NCBI GenBank assembly: GCA_018105865.1
Contig: CM030836.1
Location: 19,490,503 to 19,554,502 of the forward strand
Length of the DNA stretch: 64,000 nucleotides
Origin: Metaphire vulgaris
Taxonomy: Eukaryota > Annelida > Clitellata > Crassiclitellata > Megascolecidae
Reading direction: 5' to 3'
Below are positions 57,071 through 64,000 of this stretch, piece by piece. How positions within the stretch are numbered: position 1 is the first letter of the stretch; each line of letters opens with the position of its first letter. The notes under the pieces were generated by a model that saw nothing but the letters and a program-made list of their open reading frames with translations, did no database searches and was not told where the DNA came from. Position numbers and translations under genes: made by a program.

Positions 57071-60000
57071 ATGCATGTAATTTTTATTTCAGGTGTTTCC
57101 ATGTCGTTTTCCAGAGAATTTTGTCCGCTATGTTCACAACGGAAGTCCGCTTGTGCGCGTTGATCTCATTCGACTTACTGTGTATCGTTTTGGTCCGGAA
57201 GATACGGTCACAACACAAGAACTGCAGCTGTCCGTTCGCGTCAATCCTCCGGACAATCTGATCTTTGCCGACCTGCGTCCGTTGAAACCGCTCGTCGTCG
57301 GGTCGGACCTATTTTCGAACGTCATCGACCCGTCGGTTATACGTTTCAAATATTCCTTCTTCGACGAAGCGTTCTTCTGCACGGTGACCAGCTACGAACC
57401 GGGCTACCGCTCCCAGTCGCTGCTGTACGGGTCGCTGGTGACCGGCGACGGGGCGAGACTGTCGAACGTTACCACCCTCGACTGTCGCGAGTTCCTGGCG
57501 TCCGGGCTTCGCTACCGGCGCGACAGTTTCTCGACGACCGCCGCCGGGCGGGACTACATCCTGCTGCGCGCCGACGTCGACCAGCCGACGGGCGAAGACG
57601 ACGGCGGCGCCTGGAGGCGAACGTCCGAAGCCGTGTTTCTGCCGGTCGAAATCGTCCGGAACGGACCGGCGAACACGCCGCCGAGACCGCGCAGTCGGAA
57701 GAGCGGAGGAGGAGGAGGAGGAGGAGGATCGTCGGTTCTCGATGTCGACCAGTCTGCGCTGCTTTTGCTGTCGGCGGATATTGTCTGGTTCGTTGACTCG
57801 GAGACGCCGGCTAAGGACCTGGTGATCAACGTGACGATTAAGCAGTCGCGACCGGACGACGACGGCGAAGAAGAAGAAGAAGAAGAAGAAGAAGAAGAAG
57901 AAGAAGAAGAAGGCGGGTGTGGATTCCTCGTCGACGTCGTTCGCGCGCCGTGGTCGCCCGTCCGGACGTTTGTTCAGGACGACCTCGCCAAGCGGCGCAT
58001 CGGGTATCGGGCTCCGACCGCCGCCGCCGCCGCCGGCGCCGCCGTCGGGCCGTTTCCGAGGGTCTGTGAGCTGCAGCTGAGCGCCATCGACAGCCATTTT
58101 CTTCACAGTGACCCGGTCAGTCTGCGCGTCAACGTCCTGCACCGCGTAACGACAGCCGCCGCGTCGCCGCTTGTGGCATACGGCTCCGTCCTGACGGTCC
58201 TCAGCGGCGGGTCCGGTGCCCTGACGCCGCGGAACCTCCGTATCGTCGATTCGGACAACATCGGCGACGTGGAACTGCACGTCCGCGGCGGACTGCGCCA
58301 CGGATCCCTATCCGTGTTCGGACGACGTCCGGTTTCGGCGTTCAAGATCGCAGACATGGAACAGCGCGGCGTCGTCTACCGACACAACGGCGGCGACTCG
58401 GTGGAAGACAGGATAGTCCTCAGAATAACGGATAGACAGAGCACGATAAAGGTACGCGTGGTGATATCCATCCTACCAAACGAAGCATCATCATCATCAT
58501 CGCCTCCTCCTCCTCCTCCTAAGCTGCTGACTAACCGTTCGCTGGACGTCTTCACCGATAGATACGTTCTCATTACGCCGTACCACCTGAGCGCCGGACA
58601 TCGGCGCCTTTCCGACTCGGAGATAATATTCAACATAACCGGACTTCCGGAACGTGGAACTGTCCTTAAGCTGCGCCATCCGCTGACTGCCGGACATCCC
58701 GTATCAGCGTTCAGTCAACGAGATCTCGTCACCGGTCACGTCTGGTTTCACCGGACGGCTCCGGAAAGCTTCGAGGGCGCCGACAGCTTCCGGTTTACGC
58801 TGCACGCCGCAGCGGATAGCGCATTCCCAAGCACCGCTGCGACGACCACGTCGGACCCGTATCTGTTTCACATTAACCTCAAACCGTTCGTTATCGATCG
58901 GGCTCCGCGCCGGTCCAGCGAAGCCACGATGCGCCTAGAACTACGCGAAACCGACACGGCGATTCTGACGAACGACATGCTGTCGTACGCCGATGTCGAG
59001 AAACCCGGCGACGGCGTGCTGTACACGATCACGTGTCCGCCGTTCTTTACCGGCAAGAATCTGACGCTAGATGCCGGCAGACTAGTTGCCGTCAACCATG
59101 ACGTCACGAAGACCGCCGCCGCGTCGACCAGGCCTACTACGCCGTCTGTCCAGAGTTTTACGCAGACGACGGTCGACCGAGAGATGTTGACGTACATTCC
59201 TCCGGAAAACGATATCGGCGCCGACAGCGTTCACGTCCAGTTTGTGTTCGCCGTCTCAGACCATCTCGGAAACACGCTGAGAAACCAGCGCTTCGACATA
59301 ACGCTCTTACCGGTAAACGACCAGCCTCCGCGGGCGTCGGTCAGAGACAATGTGAAGGTCAGAGAAGGCGGAACGCTGTTCCTCGACGGAAGCGTCATCG
59401 CCGTTTCCGATCCGGACACTCGACCGAGCGAGATGATCGCGACGCTGGAGCGAGTCCCCAAGCGTGGAGGCGTCTTCAGAGGCGAGCGTAAGATGGCACG
59501 GAACGAAGAATTTGGAGTCGAAGACCTATCCAGATCTGCTCTTCGGTGTGTGTCACCATTACTTATTTCACGGTGCTAAATTGTTAGGGGCTGTCCATTA
59601 ATATTACGTCAACAATTTTGGGCACTTTTTGACCCCAGCCACTCCCTTGTCAAAACTGACAACTTTCAATGACCCCTCCCCTATAATTATGTCAACAACT
59701 CCCTTCCTCTGTCAACAACTGTCAAACTTTTTCAAACCCCTCCCCTATTTTGTTGACGTAATTAATTGACAGCCCCTTATCATCGTTGAACTTCTATAGA
59801 GGCGCCATTTTAATCATGTTCTTGACATCAGTCGATGTCCGTTCCGTGATTTGAGTCATAATCCTCTATTGTCAGATCCATCAAGCCAGTCTGTTATTAA
59901 ATAGCAGGGCTGGAACATTGGGGACCCATCCAATGGATATTTTTGTATTTACATCTACCCTCCACCCCTCAAATCCTTCGTCCTTGGAGAGTGGAGACCC

Positions 60001-61743
60001 GAATTAATATTTATTCTGTGTCGTGGGAGGGGGTCCTGCACAGGTTAGTCCCGGCCTGGCTCATAGGTAATTTTACTGCTGTTTGCAGGTACCGGGTTAA
60101 GGGCAGTGCTGAAAGTCTGTGAAAAAAGGTGCAGGAACTCTCTTGGCGCAACCCTAACCTTAACCCTAACCCTAACCCTAATCCTAACAAACTATATGGG
60201 TAGCCATCAATTACATTTCTATAGCGCTTTTTAAATCTTTGCTTAATAGTTTGCAACAAGTACATGTACACGGTGCTTTTACAATATTGGAACAAATATT
60301 GAAAAATTATGGGGAAAAATTTTCATGGTCCAAAAAGGTGCCGGAACTCAGTTCCGGCGCGTTCCGGTTGACTTCCAGCACTGGTTAAGGGTGTCCTGAT
60401 GGTCAACGTGGGGCCTACCTCATTAAATTTTCTTCTGGTCCCAACCAGGCTGAGTTTTCACCTTAGAGAAAATTGCATCGATTCTAAGTTTGTATTATGA
60501 ACGTTTTGTGTCAGCCACGTTAAGAATAGCTACTGTATAAACTAAAGGAAATGCTATGATGTGCAGTATATAGTACCAGACAAGGACGAAAAATTCCGGA
60601 ATATAGATAAATGGAAAGGTCTGGAACGATGACTGATTATAATTATTATTAAGGGGAAAGACTGATCGGGAACGGCTCCGAGTGTAAAAGGTTGAAAATG
60701 GCACTCGACATGAACGCTTGACGCAACCAATTGATTACTGCGATAACCCGCATCACCTTTGTTATAGTCTGTCTCTTGTGTACCAACGTTGTTTACTGTA
60801 CAGGCCGATTGTACTGTATCGTTGCCGCAGATTTATAACAGATCATCGTTCACGGAACATACATATATATGCCCCAAGTCTGTCTGCTCTATATAGGCTA
60901 TATGTATTCTGTGGTTTTTTACTACTACGCGCGAAGTGTGTGTGTGAGATTGGCTTAAAATTGCTCGCAGATACGCAATAATTTTTCGCAGTGATTGATG
61001 TGAAAGACTTGAGCCTATATACAGGTCCAGGCAATTAAGCGACTGTCAGGACGGTAATTTGATTCTGAGAAAAATTTAAATTTATTTTTCAAAATTGCAA
61101 CAATCAGTAATTTAACTGATTGCGGATCACAGTACATGTAAGTCCAGTGGCGGCTCCAGGCATTGGCAAGTGAGGGGCCGTTTAGGGGGAGGGGTGGCAA
61201 CTCCTAACCATTGGGACCAACCATTTGTTGATAGGTAGTAGTAAGTATAGGGTCCCAACAAGGGGACCCACTGGGGCAGGCATTCAATAGGGGGCACGGG
61301 CCCCTTCCCGGGCCCCCCATGAGTAGCCGCCTCTGTGTAAGTCTTACAGCAAATCGCATCGTAAAATAATTGTAATATAATTAAATTTCATATAGCACAA
61401 TTTCAGTAAAAACTGCCACCAGACTAAAAGCAGTAACCTAGCCACAAGACCAAAAGATAATCTGAAAATAAATGTGTAGATGTGAATTTCGTTGTTCGAC
61501 AATAAATCTATTCTAAACGTAGCACCAGGAGTATGTTTGCATTGGCTTCTGTCATACCCGGCATCTAACTAGCGAAGACAGCTGTTATTTATGGCTTTCA
61601 ATTGTTAAGGATCTATCATCTCCGTCAATCGACAGCCACTATCTTATCAGACAATGAGTGTAGACAGGTGACAAATGTATCGGAACAGGCAAATGCAAAA
61701 TTTAAAATCATTCTGGCACAGAGCGCCTTCAGAATTAATAATC

Positions 61744-61796
<53 letters not shown>

Positions 61797-64000
61797 GATG
61801 ACGACGACCAGTGTTTATTCTAGCCACCTTAACATTGGGGGTGGGGGGGAGTTTGAAATGTTTGGGGGACAAGATTTGTCTCTCCACGCTTTTGGGGGAA
61901 TTTCCATCCCCCAAGCCAACATATACAAATTTGGGGGGTATGTTAAAACTTTGGAGGGAATTTTCCCCCCAAAACAGGCCTAGAATAAACACTGGACGAC
62001 GACGATGACGATGATGGTGGTGATGATGATGGTGGTGGTGGTGATGGTGATGGTGATGATGATGACAGGGTTTAGAGTGGTTCAGTGGTATCTGTTCTGT
62101 GTCGTAACCTCTATATGTTACAACTTATACCCTGTTATTCATTCGCATTATGATCTTGCTCTATAACAGCGGTTCTCAACCTTTATAGTGCCGCGACCCT
62201 TTTAATTCAATTCCCATGATGTGGCGACCCCCAACCAGGCCCGCCGAGAGAAATTCGGGCCCCTGCAGAATAAAATTTCTTGACGATCTTTTTTTCTTTT
62301 TTGCTTGTCAGCCTTTTTACTTGTTAAAATGAGTAAATTTTGCGCAATAACAATAAAAGAGACAACCCTATATTTCTGAAGGTCTCCGGCGACCCCCTGG
62401 CAAATCGCCATTCGACCCCCTTGGGGGTCGCGACCCACAGGTTGAGAACCGCTGCTCTATAATCTTATTCTTTGCCCTCTTGTCCTCTAGTACTGTATGT
62501 TTGTTCCTGTGTTCTCCTACTTCAATGTCTTCTTGTCTTTGAGTCGACAATAGATTGTTGTTGTTCCGCTATTTCTCTGCTATAATATAATTAATGTTAG
62601 TACATATATCAGTTATCCAATCGCGCAGAAGCGAGTTGGTTCGACGTTCTTTCCAAACTACTGGCGATTTTATCCGATAGGTTTGCGTAGTTTCGTCTTG
62701 CCGTTTATCTTGGCGATCTGACTTCTGTTCTAATTCGGAAAAGAATGCGGAAATGGCTGAGCTATTTTTGTTGGATTTCGGGACAGACAGATATTTTTGG
62801 ACGCCTATTTCGCCTTTCTCCTAGTCCTCCAACATCCTGTGACCTTATAGGTCATCGGTGATTGGTGTTTATATTAGCACTATATCCTTCCTCCATTGAC
62901 AGCTTGATCAGATGGTGATGATGTCATAAAAGAATTTGATCAATTGATATTTAGAACAGTGGAGTATACGGTTTAGAACGGGTAGCCTACATCCAGGGCA
63001 GGATTTAAGCTTATGGGAAATGGATTGTTGCCTTAATTTCTCAGGCGTTATTATTTCATAGAGGCCCTACAGGGTACTAAGGTGAAAAATGTTGTTGATA
63101 AAGAAAACGGTTTATTCCTCTTTTATTATTCTGATAGAAAATAGTTTTTATTAAAGTATTTTGCAGCTGTTATGTAACTTTCCCAAACTCATAATTTTGC
63201 TATTGTGTTTGATTTCGCGTCATCTGTCTGACAAATTGGACAATTTCCTATCGCCGCCCGCGTTGTTTTTATAGAAGAAAATTAATATCTAAATGAAACC
63301 AGGAGGTCTCAAGTGTGAAGTATTACAAAAATGATTGCGAGGAAGCATTAACATGCAGCGTTGGCGTCGATCTAGTGTAAACAACTGCTAATTAATTGGT
63401 ATAATAAAATTATAATTTTTATCATTAAAAATATTTTAACCCCTTAACTGTGTATTTAACTGTAGCTCAATGTAAAATGGACGGATATATCCGGGGTCCC
63501 CAGTTAAGGGGTTAAATTAATTAAATATGGTCGCTCTCTTTCAGATACGTGCACGATGGCACGCAGACGACATCGGATGAACTGGTGCTCAGTATTTCCG
63601 ACGGAAAACATGTCATTTCAAAAACTATACCTATTACCGTCATACTATCGTCGCAGTTTCTGCAGCGTCGTCCAGCAGAATTCGACCCTGTCGTCATCGG
63701 AGTCGACGAAGGCGAAGAAGTTACCGTGAAACCCGGCGATCTGCCGAATCCTCTGGTCGGTACGGTGAACGACCGGATGATGCTGGCGTACGAGATCATC
63801 CGCTTCCCGGAACGCGGAGAGATCCGCGTCCGGGGTCGTCCGTCGGATCGGTTCCTCGGATCCGAGTTGGCCGAGGGGTCGGTGAGCTATTGCCACACGG
63901 GCGGAGAGATCGGACGGCGTCCGGTAAACGACTCGGCGCTCGTCCTGGTCAGCGGCGGCGGCGGCGGCGGCGGCGGTCAGAACGACGGGAACTATTCCCT
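54778..64000 (+). CDS. FRAS1-related extracellular matrix (FREM-like) protein, 5' part
   Basis: Visible exons are 54778-55032, 57093-59545 and 63545-64000 (open at the window edge). The family are secreted or membrane-anchored basement-membrane proteins made of long chains of CSPG repeats. The N-terminus has a signal peptide and then the family's opening pattern (LQVARGGVAYLQPDDIRF). It goes straight into CSPG repeats without the VWC and furin modules of FRAS1, so it is FREM-like; FREM1, FREM2 and FREM3 cannot be separated on 1,054 residues. Junctions are phase 0 (HPK|VFPC) and phase 2 (ALR|YVHDG). Oddities are runs of 8 Gly, 15 Glu and 8 Gly coded by simple repeats. Coding DNA is GC-rich compared with its introns. 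Confidence 0.9.
55196..55321. repeat. 15-bp minisatellite, about 8 copies
   Basis: The unit is AAATCTAAATGTAGA. Because 15 is a multiple of three it gives an open frame of repeated Ser-Lys-Cys-Arg-Lys, which I regard as accidental because it lies in an intron. Confidence 0.95.
55377..55572 (-). mobile_element. Diverged copy of the satellite-type hAT MITE
   Basis: The ends are CAGAGGCGGCACCAGG and AAGCCGCCTCTG. The interior in reverse shares GGGGTGGCAA, ATTCAATAGGGGGCAC and GGGGCCAACTATTT with the array insert. The target duplication is not clear. Confidence 0.75.
56023..56158. repeat. (ATT)n microsatellite
   Basis: A 136-base ATT tract with a few CT and TTTA interruptions. Confidence 0.97.
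57001..57066. repeat. (CT)n tract before FREM exon 2
   Basis: A TTTCCC then TC run ending 26 bases before the exon 2 acceptor; it may act as an extended polypyrimidine tract. Confidence 0.9.
57093..59545 (+). CDS. FREM-like exon 2, CSPG repeats
   Basis: This 2,453-base exon encodes residues 86-903. The acceptor is TTTATTTCAG|GTGTTT, immediately after a CT tract. It opens with VFPCRFPENFVRYVHNGSP, the partner of exon 1's HPK. CSPG hallmarks include VDSDNIGDVELHVRGGLRHG (about 469), GVVYRHNGGDS, LLPVNDQPPRA and AVSDPDTRPS. Low-complexity inserts are Gly (290-297), Glu (344-358) and an Ala-rich patch near 396. The donor is CTTCG|GTGTGT. One very large early exon is reminiscent of vertebrate FREM2 and FREM3. 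Confidence 0.93.
59587..59776 (+). mobile_element. Harbinger/ISL2EU-like MITE with TTA target
   Basis: The ends are GGGGCTGTCCATTAATATTA plus CGTCAAC, and GTTGACGTAATTAATTGACA plus GCCCC, nearly perfect inverted repeats. TTA flanks both sides (59584-59586, 59777-59779). A 3-bp TTA target is typical of the PIF-Harbinger group; the family assignment is inference. Confidence 0.78.
60104..60383 (+). mobile_element. hAT-type MITE containing a telomere-like tract
   Basis: The ends are CAGTGCTGAAAGTC and GACTTCCAGCACTG, with a perfect 8-bp duplication GTTAAGGG (60096-60103, 60384-60391). Inside, 60,151-60,188 is a run of CCCTAA units. Confidence 0.88.
60151..60188 (-). repeat. Interstitial (TTAGGG)n tract
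   Basis: About six CCCTAA units, two imperfect, inside the MITE at 60,104. Confidence 0.9.
61145..61335 (-). mobile_element. Intact copy of the satellite-type hAT MITE
   Basis: The ends are CAGTGGCGGCTCCAGG and GTAGCCGCCTCTG with a perfect 8-bp duplication TGTAAGTC (61137-61144, 61336-61343). The interior in reverse matches the array insert (GGGGTGGCAACT, GGGACCAACCATTTGTTG). Confidence 0.92.
61738..61795. repeat. (AAT)n microsatellite
   Basis: About 18 AAT units directly before the MITE at 61,809. Confidence 0.95.
61809..61994 (+). mobile_element. hAT-type MITE (CAGTGTTTATTCTAG family)
   Basis: The ends CAGTGTTTATTCTAG and CTAGAATAAACACTG are perfectly inverted. The flanks are GAC repeats, so the 8-bp duplication cannot be placed exactly. 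The interior (GGGGACAAGATTTGTCTCT) matches the copy at 3,327 in the AGO gene. Confidence 0.87.
61995..62068. repeat. (GAC)n/(GAT)n/(GGT)n tract
   Basis: Mixed trinucleotide repeat immediately after the MITE; the same GAC repeat precedes it. Confidence 0.9.
62167..62454 (+). mobile_element. hAT MITE with SPIN-like ends and a nested insert
   Basis: The left end CAGCGGTTCTCAACC mirrors the right end GGTTGAGAACCGCTG, with a perfect 8-bp duplication CTCTATAA (62159-62166, 62455-62462). The subterminal GGGTCGCGACCC is also typical of this hAT group. From about 62,236 an unrelated block (GCCCGCCGAGAGAAATTCGG) interrupts it; the same block occurs at 48,765. Confidence 0.88.
63436..63515 (+). mobile_element. 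80-bp TTAA-flanked micro-element, copy 6
   Basis: The ends are TTAACCCCTTAACTGTG and CCCAGTTAAGGGGTTAA with the standard core. It ends 29 bases before FREM exon 3, so it occupies the region where the branch point would normally lie. Confidence 0.75.
63545..64000 (+). CDS. FREM-like exon 3, CSPG repeats, cut by window
   Basis: The acceptor is CTCTTTCAG|ATACGT. It encodes residues 903 to about 1054: YVHDGTQTTSDELVLSISDG, then GVDEGEEVTVKPGDL, GEIRVRGRPSDR and VSYCHTGGEIG. A run of 8 Gly (GGC units) lies near the end. The frame is open to the last base, so the exon or gene continues beyond the window. Confidence 0.92.

Larger units (their letters stand above)
55033..57092 (+). other. FREM-like intron 1
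   Basis: It contains a 15-bp minisatellite, a hAT-like MITE, an (ATT)n tract and a CT tract at the acceptor. A TTAA-flanked 104-bp segment at 55,086-55,189 (TTAACCCCTTGATG … TTGGGTTAA) resembles a larger relative of the 80-bp elements. The rest is unremarkable. Confidence 0.8.
59546..63544 (+). other. FREM-like intron 2, dense MITE cluster
   Basis: This 4-kb intron carries six MITEs of five families plus AAT and GAT tracts. Segments 60,392-61,136 and 62,463-63,435 show no coding sequence or clear repeat. Confidence 0.85.

Noticed and set aside
57309..58301. 330-codon minus-strand frame opposite FREM exon 2
   Set aside because: It is a shadow of GC-rich coding DNA; the plus-strand frame has clear CSPG homology and splice sites.

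Overview
The window is nuclear DNA from an invertebrate animal. The evidence is 22 small coding exons with GT-AG introns, animal-type proteins (a miRNA-class Argonaute and a FRAS1/FREM-family extracellular matrix protein), many microsatellites, fossil LINE and SINE pieces, and a dense population of small non-autonomous DNA transposons. A short TTAGGG-type telomere-like tract fits a non-arthropod animal. I cannot name the phylum from sequence alone.

Layout. (1) Positions 1-19,250, minus strand: a complete Argonaute gene. The 22 coding exons are spliced by eye from 19,151 down to the stop at 426; all junction phases agree and the total is 2,754 bases, or 917 codons plus stop. The PIWI slicer residues D655, E695, D727 and H865 are all present. 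Intron 1 (7 kb) carries simple repeats, LINE and SINE remnants and two TTAA-flanked micro-elements. (2) Positions 19,250-25,585: intergenic DNA with several hAT-type MITEs, most with clear 8-bp target duplications, a fold-back repeat, long simple tracts and a GC-rich block at 22.9-23.5 kb. (3) Positions 25,586-48,635: a 23-kb satellite array. The basic monomer is 203 bp. Type A is bare; type B is a diverged 203-bp monomer with a ~197-bp hAT-like MITE inserted, bounded by the 8-bp duplication TCCAACAG. A and B alternate as a ~611-bp higher-order unit with extra A monomers, and three stretches are scrambled. (4) Positions 48,636-54,700: intergenic DNA with more hAT MITEs, simple repeats and candidate promoter or 5' UTR signals. 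(5) Positions 54,778-64,000, plus strand: the 5' part of a FREM-like gene (signal-peptide exon, 2.45-kb CSPG-repeat exon, and a third exon running off the window). Its second intron (4 kb) holds six separate MITEs.

The two genes are divergent, with about 35 kb between their start codons, and nothing suggests they act together. The unusual points are the satellite that amplified a MITE-bearing monomer, an in-frame repeat of the FFTPP segment across two adjacent Argonaute exons, a GC-AG intron in the PIWI region, a 64-codon open frame after the Argonaute stop, and a set of 80-82-bp TTAA-flanked elements.
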